In this document: one piece after another, positions 45,245 through 55,333 of the stretch | Position numbering within the stretch: position 1 is the first letter of the stretch | Layout: each line of letters opens with the position of its first letter | Source: Melioribacteraceae bacterium | Lineage (GTDB): Bacteria > Bacteroidota > Ignavibacteria > Ignavibacteriales > Melioribacteraceae | Reading direction: 5' to 3' | Length of the DNA: 64,000 nt | NCBI GenBank assembly: GCA_027030245.1 | Contig: JALVFE010000013.1 | Location: 45,237-109,236 of the forward strand | Program-made: the position numbers and the translations under genes | Notes under the pieces: generated by a model | Told to the model about the DNA's origin: nothing | Database searches by the model: none | What the model saw: the letters and a program-made list of their open reading frames with translations, nothing else

Positions 45245-46653
45245 AATAGATCGCTCCTGCTTTCGTCCTCGTTTTCAAATTCGTCTATTTCTTCCTCGTT
45301 ATCGTAATATTCAAAATCTTCATCTTCCAGTTGGTTTTCTATAACCTTGACCGAAGCAATAATCCCTACTGCTAAAAATAAAGAAGGGTCGCTTATACCA
45401 TTGAAGGCGGTTGTGTAGTATACACTTTTGATAATTAAATTTATTAAGACGAAAATAGCCAATGCCGCTAAAAATGCATCCTCTTCCATGTAAAGTCTAA
45501 CTTTTCTGAAAGCCAATATAATTCCGCCCAGTGTCATTGTTAAAAGGTAAAAAATTCCACCGATACCGAATGTTCCGAGGATTGATATATAACTACCGTG
45601 ACCTCCTCCTAAAGATATCATCGAACGAACTTGCTCAATACTTTTGGGATTTTTTATATATATATAGCCTTCAAATGGTGTAACGCCTACACCCCAAAAC
45701 GGGTTTTTTAAAAAGTTTTTATAATGCAACGTCCAAGCCACATAACGTTCCTTGCTTTGTTGTTGTAATCCTCCGCTGAAAGCGGTAATTCTGGACAATT
45801 GACCTTCGATAAATTTTTCGGGCGCGAAAATTAAAATTAGTATTACCGCAATACCGGCAACTGCAAGAAAATAGAAAATATTTCTTTTATAGAAGAAAAG
45901 AGAGTAAACCATTACAGCTGCTACAAAACCAATCATTAATGTTCTGCCACCACTCATAAAAACAAATATGAAAAAAGTTATGATTAAGGCCAGTCTGTTT
46001 TTTCCCGTTAAATAATTTAAGGCGAATAAAGCACCTAACCCAACTTCCGTTACTCTTGATAATCCTCCTATTCTGAATGCTACCCCCCCAAATCTGCGTA
46101 TAGCTCCGGGGTTATATTTAAAAGTACCAGCCAGAACCGGAATATTAATATCCAGAAAATATGTTATGATCCTGGTTACTCCTAATATTACAGAAATTAT
46201 TATTAATATTTTTAACCATTTTTCAATATCAAAATCTTCGTAATATTGGATAAAAAAGAAAATTACTGTGAAAAAAGTAAGAATATTGAGAATTATTTTA
46301 TAATAAAACCGGAATGTTCCCCCTCGTGAAATATCAGACAAAATTTCATGTGTAAGATAACTGTGGAAAGTCCAAATAGCCAAAGCAATAAGAGCTAAAA
46401 TAAATATTTCAAGTCCTCTATAACTAATCTTTGTTCGTTTAATAACGGTTTTGTTAACAGGGAACAAATCATTTAGTAATATTAAAAAGAAAACAGGAGT
46501 AAGCCATTCCATTATTAATAAATATGGAATGGATTTTAGTCGGCCAAAAGTAAAGGGATAGAATACAATAATTGAAAATATATAAAATTGAGTTTCCCTT
46601 TTCAGATGAACGAAGATAAATAAAAATAAAAGAATTAAGGCTAGAGAAATCAT
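45241..46653 (-). CDS. O-antigen ligase/polymerase-type membrane protein
   Basis: 470 residues with about ten to twelve hydrophobic helices and a larger loop between ~290 and 355 holding NPFWGVGVTPFEGYIYI and GGGHGSYISILGTFGIGG, the short conserved loop of the Wzy/WaaL (PF04932) group. It would polymerise or ligate lipid-linked repeat units on the periplasmic face. An acidic tail (last ~25 residues, mostly Asp/Glu) is unusual and might interact with basic partners such as Wzc. Overlaps by four bases with genes on both sides, implying translational coupling. Confidence 0.83.
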   Translation of the reverse strand: MISLALILLFLFIFVHLKRETQFYIFSIIVFYPFTFGRLKSIPYLLIMEWLTPVFFLILLNDLFPVNKTVIKRTKISYRGLEIFILALIALAIWTFHSYLTHEILSDISRGGTFRFYYKIILNILTFFTVIFFFIQYYEDFDIEKWLKILIIISVILGVTRIITYFLDINIPVLAGTFKYNPGAIRRFGGVAFRIGGLSRVTEVGLGALFALNYLTGKNRLALIITFFIFVFMSGGRTLMIGFVAAVMVYSLFFYKRNIFYFLAVAGIAVILILIFAPEKFIEGQLSRITAFSGGLQQQSKERYVAWTLHYKNFLKNPFWGVGVTPFEGYIYIKNPKSIEQVRSMISLGGGHGSYISILGTFGIGGIFYLLTMTLGGIILAFRKVRLYMEEDAFLAALAIFVLINLIIKSVYYTTAFNGISDPSLFLAVGIIASVKVIENQLEDEDFEYYDNEEEIDEFENEDESRSDLL

Positions 46654-48470
46654 ATTGGTTCGATAATTATTTTTAAAATATTATTTGAAGTGAAAACAAT
46701 GGTCTTACTTTTTACATAATTTCCATAATGAGGTGCATATAAATAATCGGATACAATGTAAGTAGATTCAGGATCAATAATTATTTTAAAACTATTGGTT
46801 ATTATTTCGGTAGTAGACTCAGATAAAATTTTAATATCTGGATGTAAATTAATTTTTGAATAAAACTTCCCATTATAAATGTCATCTATTTTTACGTGGT
46901 TATCCGTTAAAGTGAATTTTCTTTCCCGTGGTTTGTTATCGAATTTTGAATGAATGATTACGTTTAAGAAATTATTTTCAAATTTAACTAATTTGCTATC
47001 GTAATAATTTTTCAATTCCCAGAATCCCAATTCGTCGAAATTAATCTTTTTGTCATCTTCTGTAAATATTACGTTATGATAAATATATGAACGTAATCTG
47101 TCCATCAATTCTTTGTTCCGCGTATATGTTATCGTTCCGGGATCTACAATTACTTGCTTACCGTTGATGGATAAAGTATAACTGCCTACATCTAAGTTAT
47201 TGTGTCCGCCTTTTCCGCCTTGACCAAGAGGGAAACATGAAACAAGGAGCGAAAAAGATTGGTTCTTTAAAATTCCAACCTTCCCTTTTTCAAAATAAAT
47301 CGATTCGTCTGTTTTCCTTGGTTTTACACCGGTATCGTTTAGGCTAACTTTATCAATCTTTGGAATTAACATGAAAGATTCAGTCGGATTTTTAAGGAGG
47401 GAAGGGAATTCATAATCAAAAATATTGTTACCGAGTTCAAGTAAATACGAATGATCGTGTTCGTTTTCGTAAGGATTATTATTTTCGGATGTATTGAAAA
47501 TTAAAGCCCTTCCGCTGTCGTTATCTCCCACTTGCGGAGCGTTACCATTGTGATCGATATAAGCGGCAGTAAATTCGAACATCTTAAATAGTTTCCGATA
47601 AAAAGCAGACGGTAATTTTATATCGTTTGCTCTAGCCAAAATAGCAGAATAAGCAAACATTTCCAACACTAAGCGGTGATAGGGAATTGAGCCTTCAAAA
47701 TCAACACCGTCTTCATATACTTGATTTTCCATGCAGTTTATTAATCCGTTTACGGCTTTATCTACCCAATTTCCCATATCGAGGGATAATCCTAAAAATA
47801 ACAATCCGGCGTAAGACGAGGTTGTATGGTTAGTGGTTAATCCGTTTTGGTAGATTGGCAGGAATTTGTAAATATAATTTCCGTGTTGAATTAATGACTT
47901 TACCAACTGACTTTTAAACTCAATATCTTTTACGACATGATCACGGAAAAGATTTGCCGTAACAATCCAATTCATTGCACGAATCGAAATATCCATAGTG
48001 GAAAGCCAATTAACACCGTGTACATAAGGGTTTTTTTCTATCCAGTCCAAAACAAGGTTTCTGAATTGATAATAATATTTTAACTCTTTCGTAGCGTGAT
48101 ATTTTTGCGCTAAATGTATTCCGAAATAAAATCTGGATTGTTCCCAAGGAAAAACCAAATCTATACCACTGTTAAAATACTGCCGCGCGTTTATACGGTC
48201 GAATCTTTTTAACGGATACGTAAAGTAAGAGAATTTATCGGTGTGCCAGTCGATATTATTTAAATCTATTGGAATTCCGAAAATGTGATATCTATCTTCT
48301 TCCAAGAACTTAAAATTATTAATATCAAATTTAGAGTAATCGACAGTCCAAATAAATTTAAACTCTCGCGGATGAAAAATGGTAGCTTGTAATTTCCCGA
48401 TTTCCACGCTTTTACGCAGCTTCTTAAATTTACTGGCGTAACTTTGAGGATTTAACAGTTTTTTGATCAT
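46650..48470 (-). CDS. heparinase II/III-family protein (alginate lyase-like)
   Basis: 606 residues. N-terminal alpha-toroid (~100-340) has GVNWLSTMDISIRAMNWIV, NGLTTNHTTSSYAGLLFLGL with the catalytic-type Asn/His, and GSIPYHRLVLEMFAY with the Tyr/His pair; the C-terminal beta-sandwich has GKGGHNNLDVGSYTLSINGK and VDPGTITYTRN. These are the marks of the heparinase II/III family, which cleaves uronic acid-containing polysaccharides by beta-elimination. No signal peptide is visible, so periplasmic action is uncertain. In the context of a uronate epimerase gene (55334) it may trim the uronic acid-bearing EPS. It sits between the ligase and a GT gene. Confidence 0.82.
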   Translation of the reverse strand: MIKKLLNPQSYASKFKKLRKSVEIGKLQATIFHPREFKFIWTVDYSKFDINNFKFLEEDRYHIFGIPIDLNNIDWHTDKFSYFTYPLKRFDRINARQYFNSGIDLVFPWEQSRFYFGIHLAQKYHATKELKYYYQFRNLVLDWIEKNPYVHGVNWLSTMDISIRAMNWIVTANLFRDHVVKDIEFKSQLVKSLIQHGNYIYKFLPIYQNGLTTNHTTSSYAGLLFLGLSLDMGNWVDKAVNGLINCMENQVYEDGVDFEGSIPYHRLVLEMFAYSAILARANDIKLPSAFYRKLFKMFEFTAAYIDHNGNAPQVGDNDSGRALIFNTSENNNPYENEHDHSYLLELGNNIFDYEFPSLLKNPTESFMLIPKIDKVSLNDTGVKPRKTDESIYFEKGKVGILKNQSFSLLVSCFPLGQGGKGGHNNLDVGSYTLSINGKQVIVDPGTITYTRNKELMDRLRSYIYHNVIFTEDDKKINFDELGFWELKNYYDSKLVKFENNFLNVIIHSKFDNKPRERKFTLTDNHVKIDDIYNGKFYSKINLHPDIKILSESTTEIITNSFKIIIDPESTYIVSDYLYAPHYGNYVKSKTIVFTSNNILKIIIEPI

Positions 48471-48480
48471 AAAATATCGG

Positions 48481-49530
48481 TTAATTAAAATTTGCCAAAA
48501 TTTTGTTTACGTAATTATCCCAAGAATTTATTTCCAACCAACGGGAATTATTCAAGTTTATGTTGCTCCCGACAATTTTGGAATATAATTTTTCAATTGA
48601 AATTTTAGCCGAGTCAGCATCGCCCGCTTTATATTTTTCATAAACCCATTCTTGCATTTGATATTCGAAACATCCGATATCCGGGAAAACGACGGGTCTG
48701 GAAAAAGTTGCCGCCAAATTTAATACGCCCGAAGTTAATCCGTTTGTGTGACCCAAAAATACCAAATCGCTTGCGGAAAAAATCGTTGGTATTTCGTCCG
48801 GATGTATTGATCTGAAAATATATTTTCTTGTCCGACTATTACTCTTTTCCGAGAAATGATTTTTTATTTTCAACAAATAATTTTTGGGGAAGGGAAATGT
48901 ATCATACCGGAAATTCCCTGCCGTTAAAAGGAATTTGTTTCTGATGTTTAATTTATTGAAAGTCTTGTTGATTAAGTCGTTTCCTTTATAACGTTGTTGA
49001 CTTCCAAAATTCAATATGACAAATTTATTTTCCGGAATGTCCAACTTTCTCCGTGAAGAATATTTATCGGTCTTCTTAAAATCAATCAGATAATCGCCGT
49101 GATTTGCAACTATATTAATTTTTTCTTTTGCTTTCGGGAATTTTTCTCCGACCAAGTCAATCGATTTTGGGCAATGATGATGAATCACGTCGGCATACTC
49201 AATTATCAAATTGTAAAAGTTATAGTCGTCTTGTTCATTTGAATGATGAGGCAGAAGATTATGAACAGTGTAAATAATCTTTGTCCCGCTGTTCTTAAAT
49301 TTCTCCAATCTTTCTTTAATATAGTTATATTGTTCTTTCCCGGGTTTTCTTAAAACATACCACTTGTAAAGTCTTTCCGGCCAGTGTATGTGTAATAAAT
49401 CCGGTTTTATATTAGACCAAAAAAAATTATTGCTTCCACATATTACTTGATGACCTGCTTTTTGGTATGCGAGTATAAGCGAATTTACATAAGTATTGTA
49501 TCCCGGATTTTCCGTTAATAATATTGTCAT
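48481..49530 (-). CDS. GT-B glycosyltransferase (GT4-like)
   Basis: 349 residues. N-terminal LTENPGYNTYVNSLILAYQKAG, LLHIHWPERLYKW and IIYTVHNLLPHHSNE (~95-110), then KFVILNFGSQQRYKGND (~185) opening the donor domain and SDLVFLGHTNGLTSGVLNLAATFSRPVVFPD near residue 270. The motif TSGVLNLA replaces the typical EX7E, a pattern known in GT4-like EPS enzymes. The gene ends 11 bases before the heparinase-like gene starts. Confidence 0.78.
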   Translation of the reverse strand: MTILLTENPGYNTYVNSLILAYQKAGHQVICGSNNFFWSNIKPDLLHIHWPERLYKWYVLRKPGKEQYNYIKERLEKFKNSGTKIIYTVHNLLPHHSNEQDDYNFYNLIIEYADVIHHHCPKSIDLVGEKFPKAKEKINIVANHGDYLIDFKKTDKYSSRRKLDIPENKFVILNFGSQQRYKGNDLINKTFNKLNIRNKFLLTAGNFRYDTFPFPKNYLLKIKNHFSEKSNSRTRKYIFRSIHPDEIPTIFSASDLVFLGHTNGLTSGVLNLAATFSRPVVFPDIGCFEYQMQEWVYEKYKAGDADSAKISIEKLYSKIVGSNINLNNSRWLEINSWDNYVNKILANFN

Positions 49531-50828
49531 TAATCGAATAGCTTATCTTTAATTATTTTTACCAATTTTTCCGCTCTTGCATAAGTAGAATATTTAACAG
49601 CCAAATTTCTTCTTTTCTCTTTCAATTCTTGAGTGTCGTTTTCATAACTCTCAATTATGAATTGAACATATTCTTCCGGTGTTCTAGCAAATTTTACCAA
49701 GCCTTCATAAATTTTTTTATCGGGTTCGGTTAAAAAGTCTGTGCTTACCACAGGTAGACCCATTGCAAGATAAGCCCAAATTTTGTTGGGAGCGGAATGT
49801 ATATTAAAATCATCGGCTCTGTGCATTACCAAACCAACATCCAAGTGTTCCAGAAAATCGGGAAGTTTTGCATAATCAACGTAACCCAGATAAATCATCC
49901 GCGGTTTTTTGATATACTCGCGGTATTCATCCATAAATTTTTCCGAAGTCGGCGGATGAATATTACCGGAAGCGATCATAGTGTAATTTTCCGGCAAAAG
50001 CTGTTCAACTTTATGAATAAATTTAAAGTCCGACCAATTCCCCGAAAGCCCGCTGTACGAACCCACGATTGGACTTTCAAAATTTTCAAAAATTGATAAA
50101 TCCGTTTTATGCAAACGGGGATCGTTCTTTTGTTTTTTGACTATTCGAAGATCGCCAACAAGTTCGCTTACGGGTTTTTCTTCAAGTTTTTCCGAATCGT
50201 CGGCAAAATGAGGTTTGTAATGTTTTACGTCAACGGCATTCGGTAGAAAAATCACTTTTTCATTAAATTTATATTTTTTTTCCAAAGCGCGGGTAACAAC
50301 AGTCGTTAAGTCGGTTAATTTTATTACATCCCTGGTTTCCTTCTCAATTATCGGTCTTAAGTTTTCTTTATATGGCATCATGCTCCATTCATCATTCATA
50401 TCCAAAATATACTTTGAATCGTTTCTTTTTTCGATTATCCATTTTTGATGGCGGCTTGTTAAAAAGTGTATTTTTGTCCCGCAGTTTTTTATCAACTTAT
50501 TGATTTGAAATTTTAAAAGAAATAAGTCTGCCTTTTGTATAAAAGAAATTTTCTTTTTTATGTTATTTCCGAAAAGGAGAACAGGGCGAGTTATTTTTGC
50601 GTTACTTCTTTCGTCCGTTCTGAGTTTTGCATGGAATTTAAGATACAGTTTTATATTTTCAGTTAATTCCGATAAAAAATCTTTTGAAAACAAGGCTAAC
50701 GGTCTTTCGATTACAATCAAATTTCCGAAATCACCGAGCGGAGAAAAGTGTGGCCTTCTTGTATATCTTAACCAGCTTTTCGTATGAAGGTGGATAATAA
50801 AACAAAAGTTTTTTTCTTTTAGTTCCAT
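49530..50828 (-). CDS. GT-B glycosyltransferase (GT4-like)
   Basis: 432 residues, longer than most neighbours through an extended N-terminal half. The first ~190 residues carry HTKSWLRYTRRPHFSP, LTSRHQKWIIEKRN and ILDMNDEWSMMPYKE (~145); VIFLPNAVDVKHYKP marks the inter-domain strand (~195). The donor half has PIVGSYSGLSGNWSDF, RMIYLGYVDYAKLPDFL, and SAPNKIWAYLAMGLPVVSTDF (~345) as the nucleotide-sugar site. One-base overlap with the next gene. No membrane segment. Confidence 0.77.
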   Translation of the reverse strand: MELKEKNFCFIIHLHTKSWLRYTRRPHFSPLGDFGNLIVIERPLALFSKDFLSELTENIKLYLKFHAKLRTDERSNAKITRPVLLFGNNIKKKISFIQKADLFLLKFQINKLIKNCGTKIHFLTSRHQKWIIEKRNDSKYILDMNDEWSMMPYKENLRPIIEKETRDVIKLTDLTTVVTRALEKKYKFNEKVIFLPNAVDVKHYKPHFADDSEKLEEKPVSELVGDLRIVKKQKNDPRLHKTDLSIFENFESPIVGSYSGLSGNWSDFKFIHKVEQLLPENYTMIASGNIHPPTSEKFMDEYREYIKKPRMIYLGYVDYAKLPDFLEHLDVGLVMHRADDFNIHSAPNKIWAYLAMGLPVVSTDFLTEPDKKIYEGLVKFARTPEEYVQFIIESYENDTQELKEKRRNLAVKYSTYARAEKLVKIIKDKLFD

Positions 50829-50834
50829 TAAATC

Positions 50835-51776
50835 TTAATTCGTTTTTAAGCCACTTAAATAAGCAGCATTTTTATGCTTAGCTGAGAAAATTCTTTTAGT
50901 TAAAGCAGGTGATAACGATAGACTGAATAACTGCAAAATTGTTTTGAAATCGGTCGGTTTTATTTCCAATGCCTTTTTAGTATAATCTTTTGCTTTAACG
51001 AAATTGTTTTTCAATATGTTATAGTTTGCTATTTGCTTTGCCAATCCGAACAAAATATCTTTGCTTAAAAAATCGTAGTGTTTGTCAAATATTATTTCCC
51101 TCGCGGAAATATAGTTTTCGTTATTGGTCATTAATTGTTTGTGGTTTCTGGTTACCTTCACCAAAATTTCTTTAACGAGAGCAAAATTATATTTTTTGCA
51201 AATTTTAATTGCCAATTCCGTATCTTCGTTTGCCTTCAATCTATCATCGAATCCGCCTATTTCTTGCAAAATATTTTTGTATGCTAAAATTGTTACCATT
51301 GGCGGAGTGAGAAAATATTTGCCTTTTGTAAAATTTTCTTTTATGTCGACAGTTATTAAATGCTCTCCGATTCTTTCATTCGTTTTGAAGTCGTAAAATT
51401 CCATCCCGCAAAAAACGGCGCCAACTGATTCATCGGATTTCATTAATAGATTGACTTGCTTTTCTATTTTATCCGGATACCATTGATCGTCGGAATCAAG
51501 AAATGCAACAAACTTACCATTTGCCAGCTCAATCCCTTTATTCCTTGCAACAGATGGTCCTAGATTTTTTTCTTGTTTAACGTATCTGATTCTTTCGTCT
51601 TTTAAATTTGTAACTACTTCTTCAGTATTATCAGACGATGCATCATCAACAATGATTAGTTCTATGTTTTTATAAGTTTGCTGCAATACGCTATTTATTG
51701 ATTTAAGAATAAGATGGGCTCTGTTAAAAGTCGGAATAACAACACTAACAAGCGGTATATCTTTATTGTTGTTCAT
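50835..51776 (-). CDS. GT2-family glycosyltransferase
   Basis: 313 residues, GT-A inverting enzyme. SVVIPTFNRAHLILKSINSVLQQTYKNIE (split here across the first strand and helix, residues 10-38), LIIVDDASSDNTEEV, ARNKGIELANGKFVAFLDSDDQWYPDKIEKQ with the DSDD metal site (~residue 95), GGFDDRLKANEDTELAIKI as the catalytic-base region. The last ~70 residues (KDYTKKALEIKPTDFKTIL) look like helical repeats of TPR type. The gene overlaps the GT39-like gene by 14 bases. Confidence 0.88.
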   Translation of the reverse strand: MNNNKDIPLVSVVIPTFNRAHLILKSINSVLQQTYKNIELIIVDDASSDNTEEVVTNLKDERIRYVKQEKNLGPSVARNKGIELANGKFVAFLDSDDQWYPDKIEKQVNLLMKSDESVGAVFCGMEFYDFKTNERIGEHLITVDIKENFTKGKYFLTPPMVTILAYKNILQEIGGFDDRLKANEDTELAIKICKKYNFALVKEILVKVTRNHKQLMTNNENYISAREIIFDKHYDFLSKDILFGLAKQIANYNILKNNFVKAKDYTKKALEIKPTDFKTILQLFSLSLSPALTKRIFSAKHKNAAYLSGLKTN

Positions 51777-53793
51777 TTACCGGACTAATTTTATACAGAA
51801 ATGTCAGGTCGTCTTCGCTCTGGTAATATAAATAAGGTTCGATTTTCTTGAAGAACCCGAGTTTTTCCAATTCTTTAACACCCCACATTTTATTGACGAT
51901 TAACCATTTTGTGGATTCGGAATCGAATAATTTTTTTAACAAGTCATCGTAAGTGTAAATTAGATTTGCGTTTGTCCATCTTTCTTTTTTACCGCCTTCA
52001 ACCGATTCGATACGGAAATCGTTGGCTTTATAATTTTCATAAATGTAATCCAATCTTTTTAAATAAAAATCGGAAATTTGATCGTTTGTTATAATTATAT
52101 CGTCTGCCCTGCTTTCGGTATTTACTACTTCGGAAACGCTTCTTGAATCCCAGCGCGGATAATAATGGATTTTCTCCGCTTTTGTAAAACCTTTACGGAA
52201 GTTTATTCTGGCCGAATCGATATGTACTAAATGATCATAACCGGTATCTTCCGAAACAACAGCCAATAGAATACTTGCAAAAATAAAAGCCAAACTTTGA
52301 GTTTTATGATTTTTTAAAAAGTAAGTGATTCCTATTTGTAGACTTCCGAAAACGAGAATAAGAAACAGAGGAAACAAAAAGAAGAAATAACGCGTATCGA
52401 AATAGAATGTGTTAATAAACGTAATTAAAAATAAAAGTAAAATGAAAATGAAAAAGAGAAATCTGAATTTATTAAACTTCTCTTTTCCTTTTGTAGCAAT
52501 AAGAAAAACGCCACCGGCTAAAATGGCTATCGATAAGTAAGTAAATTTCGGCAATGTGTTCCGGAAGATAACGAACATTTCGTAAAAATTCGGGTAGTTT
52601 AGAAATTGCTTCCAAAGAATCTTAAGCGTAGCAAAGGTTCCGGTAAATTTACCTTTTGTAAAATATTCGTGCCAAGAATGATTGAAGACTGCAAACGCTG
52701 TCCAGTAAAGAAAAGTTAGAACAATTATTCCCAAAGTGTAAAATATTATTTGCTTGCCCACGCCCTTAATACTTAACCAATTCATCATAATAAACATTAT
52801 TCCAAAGACCAAAACCAATCCGTATAAATTTAATAATGTGAAAACACTTATCACGGAAAGTGAGAATTTATATTCAAATGTTAACCGGGAGTTTTTTGCA
52901 ACTTTGGCAATGTAAATTAATACAGCCGCTATGGGAATAATATTTAAAACCTTCCAGAATATTCCAGTTGTACCGGTGAACAGTAAAACCATTGGAAGCC
53001 GGAATTTGCTCATCTTCGGGAGATTGTCGAAATAATCTTTTAACTCGGGCGGTAGTAAATTGGTTTGGTTGAAAGTTCTGAAATCGAAACTCAAGTAGAA
53101 GTACGCTATCAGAAATATTATAACTGTCAGTGCAAATTTTGATAGTTCCAAACGTGAAAATAATTTTTTGATATCGGAAAGAACGAATTCCCTCTTTTCA
53201 AAATCCCACAGAAATACCAAGAAATTTAAGATTACAAGGAATATACTTGCTTCGTAAACAAAAATACTTGTAAAACTTAATATCAACATCCACTTGAAGG
53301 CTTTACGGTTTTCTTCAAATAAGAACAGATAGAAATTATATAGATACCAAATAAATATAGCTTGGAAAGGCGAATACATTCTCGCAAAACGGGCAAATTC
53401 AACTTCCCAAAGCGAAAAAGAAAAATAGATTATCAAAATTACAGCAAGTGTTTTTCCCGAAACTTTTTTACTTAATTTATACAAAGCGGGGAAAGCTAAA
53501 AGATTGGTTATAACGGGAATTATTCTTGCGGCAAATTCGGCTTTCAAACCGAATGACCAAATAAATGCAATAAAATATTGATATAAAATTCCTCTCGGGT
53601 AGTAACCGCCAGCATCAAATTGGGGAAGCCCGTATTTGAAAATATTCTGAACCGAACGGATAATGTAATATTCGTCAAGCGCAAAGGGCCATTTACCCAA
53701 ACCTTTTAGCCTGAAGTAAAAGCCTAAAATTACCGAGAGAGTAATGCCAAGTATAGCTAAAGTATTTTGTTTTTTCTCAATTATCGGAGACAT
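51763..53793 (-). CDS. GT39-like polytopic membrane glycosyltransferase or related protein
   Basis: 676 residues with about eleven to thirteen hydrophobic helices in the first ~510 residues and a soluble tail (~515-676). The first periplasmic loop has ALDEYYIIRSVQNIFKYGLPQFD and a GGYYPRGILYQYF segment; the acidic DE pair following the first helix is the usual catalytic place in GT39/ArnT-like GT-C enzymes. Family members use polyprenyl-phosphate-linked sugars and transfer to lipid, protein or glycan on the outer face of the inner membrane. The tail (TNDQISDFYLKRLDYIYENY) is of unknown role. Polyprenyl donors could come from the GT2 enzyme at 16975. Confidence 0.72.
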   Translation of the reverse strand: MSPIIEKKQNTLAILGITLSVILGFYFRLKGLGKWPFALDEYYIIRSVQNIFKYGLPQFDAGGYYPRGILYQYFIAFIWSFGLKAEFAARIIPVITNLLAFPALYKLSKKVSGKTLAVILIIYFSFSLWEVEFARFARMYSPFQAIFIWYLYNFYLFLFEENRKAFKWMLILSFTSIFVYEASIFLVILNFLVFLWDFEKREFVLSDIKKLFSRLELSKFALTVIIFLIAYFYLSFDFRTFNQTNLLPPELKDYFDNLPKMSKFRLPMVLLFTGTTGIFWKVLNIIPIAAVLIYIAKVAKNSRLTFEYKFSLSVISVFTLLNLYGLVLVFGIMFIMMNWLSIKGVGKQIIFYTLGIIVLTFLYWTAFAVFNHSWHEYFTKGKFTGTFATLKILWKQFLNYPNFYEMFVIFRNTLPKFTYLSIAILAGGVFLIATKGKEKFNKFRFLFFIFILLLFLITFINTFYFDTRYFFFLFPLFLILVFGSLQIGITYFLKNHKTQSLAFIFASILLAVVSEDTGYDHLVHIDSARINFRKGFTKAEKIHYYPRWDSRSVSEVVNTESRADDIIITNDQISDFYLKRLDYIYENYKANDFRIESVEGGKKERWTNANLIYTYDDLLKKLFDSESTKWLIVNKMWGVKELEKLGFFKKIEPYLYYQSEDDLTFLYKISPVNEQQ

Positions 53794-53801
53794 ATTTTAT
53801 A

Positions 53802-55322
53802 TTAAGTTTTTACCGGATTAAATTTGAAATATATATTCTTAAACGTATTTGGAACTACTTTTCCATATTTTTCAAGCAACCAAGTGAAGGAATCACCTTT
53901 AATAAAAGTTGGCAAAAAGATTATGGAAGATAAATAGGTAATTGCACCGACTATCATAGTGATAATAAGCTTTACCGGATAAGGATAATTCCCGAATTCA
54001 CTTTGGATTAAAATAACGGTAAGATAAATAGTAATGAACATTACCAGAGCGTTAGCAATTCCGGGTAACAAAGATTGAAGAAAAGCCAACCAGTTGCTTT
54101 CTATAATTTTTATTGACAAATTACTTTGAGCAACAAATTTATAACCTAATGCAATTATTACCGCAAAACCAACGCCTTCAATGCCATAGTATTTTGCGCC
54201 GAAATATGCTCCTATTGTCAGCGTAATAACGTAAACCACCTGCTGAAAAACTTCTTTGTAAACATTGCCGGTAGCGTGTGCAATGGCGCCGGAATAACTT
54301 AACGTTGTTCTCAAAAATCCGGCGAAGATTAAAATTTTAAATGCGTCGATTGCTCCTTCCCATTTGGGTCCGTAAAGTCCGAGAATAATAAAATCAGCCG
54401 CAGCAAACATAGCGGTAAGCACGGGGAAAAGCAAAAACGCAGTTGATTTAATTGTTCTGTAATAAGCGGTTCTTAAACTTTGGGTATTATCTTGAACTTT
54501 AGCAAAAGCAGGGAAGAGAACATTATAAATTCCGCTGGATATTTTGGAAATCGGTAATGTCATTAAGTTATAAGCCCTGTTGTAAAGTCCAAGCGCATCT
54601 GAATTAATTAATTTCCCGATTAGTAAATTATCTACGTTATTACCGGTATAATCAAATAATTTACTGAAACTTACACCGCTGCCGAAAGCAAATAATTCTT
54701 TGAACTCCTTCTTGCCGATTGTAAAATTCAAAACCGGTGGCACTTTTCTTAAAGTCAAGATAGATGATAAAACATTGGTTGCCAATCTTCCTATTACCAA
54801 ACTCCAAACTCCGAAACCGAGAGAAGCAAAAACAATTGCAAATAAACTGTAGCCAAAAAGATAAGAACCGAATTCGATTATTAAAATTGATTTGAAATCG
54901 ATTTCCCTAACCAAGCGGGAGTAACTAACAGCTGTTACACCTTTAACAATAAAAATTACCGACAAAGCCCGTAAAATAGGGACTAATCTAATTTCTTTGT
55001 AAAACTCGGCAATTAGGGGTGCGGTAAAATAAAAAATTGCAAAAATTAAAAAGCCCAGAATTATTGTAATTGTTGTAGCTGTAGCAATATGAGCTTTTGT
55101 TAAATTCTTCTGTTTTACAACGGAAGCCCCCATCCCAAGTGTGGAAAACAAATCTGCCAAACCGATAAATATAAATGTCATTGTTAAAAGCCCGAAATCA
55201 CTAGGGGGCAGTAAGCGGGCTAAAACAATACCGACTATTATATTTAATACGGTTTTACCGTATGTTTTAGCAAGGTTCCAATTTACGCCGTGAAGAGTTT
55301 TATCGGTTAGCGATTTAGGCAT
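53802..55322 (-). CDS. Wzx-type oligosaccharide flippase (MOP superfamily)
   Basis: 506 residues with about 12-14 hydrophobic helices evenly distributed. The N-terminus TLHGVNWNLAKTYGKTVLNIIVGIVLARLLPPSDFGLLTM is typical of WzxC-like polysaccharide synthesis proteins (PF13440), and ITLGIYNVLFPAFAKVQ-like content (residues ~245-260) marks the centre. It would move undecaprenyl-linked repeat units across the inner membrane to the ligase/polymerase encoded at 45241. The presence of Wzx, Wzy-like and Wzc genes identifies a Wzy-dependent pathway. It follows the epimerase gene after 11 bases. Confidence 0.85.
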   Translation of the reverse strand: MPKSLTDKTLHGVNWNLAKTYGKTVLNIIVGIVLARLLPPSDFGLLTMTFIFIGLADLFSTLGMGASVVKQKNLTKAHIATATTITIILGFLIFAIFYFTAPLIAEFYKEIRLVPILRALSVIFIVKGVTAVSYSRLVREIDFKSILIIEFGSYLFGYSLFAIVFASLGFGVWSLVIGRLATNVLSSILTLRKVPPVLNFTIGKKEFKELFAFGSGVSFSKLFDYTGNNVDNLLIGKLINSDALGLYNRAYNLMTLPISKISSGIYNVLFPAFAKVQDNTQSLRTAYYRTIKSTAFLLFPVLTAMFAAADFIILGLYGPKWEGAIDAFKILIFAGFLRTTLSYSGAIAHATGNVYKEVFQQVVYVITLTIGAYFGAKYYGIEGVGFAVIIALGYKFVAQSNLSIKIIESNWLAFLQSLLPGIANALVMFITIYLTVILIQSEFGNYPYPVKLIITMIVGAITYLSSIIFLPTFIKGDSFTWLLEKYGKVVPNTFKNIYFKFNPVKT

Positions 55323-55333
55323 TTGTATTTGTT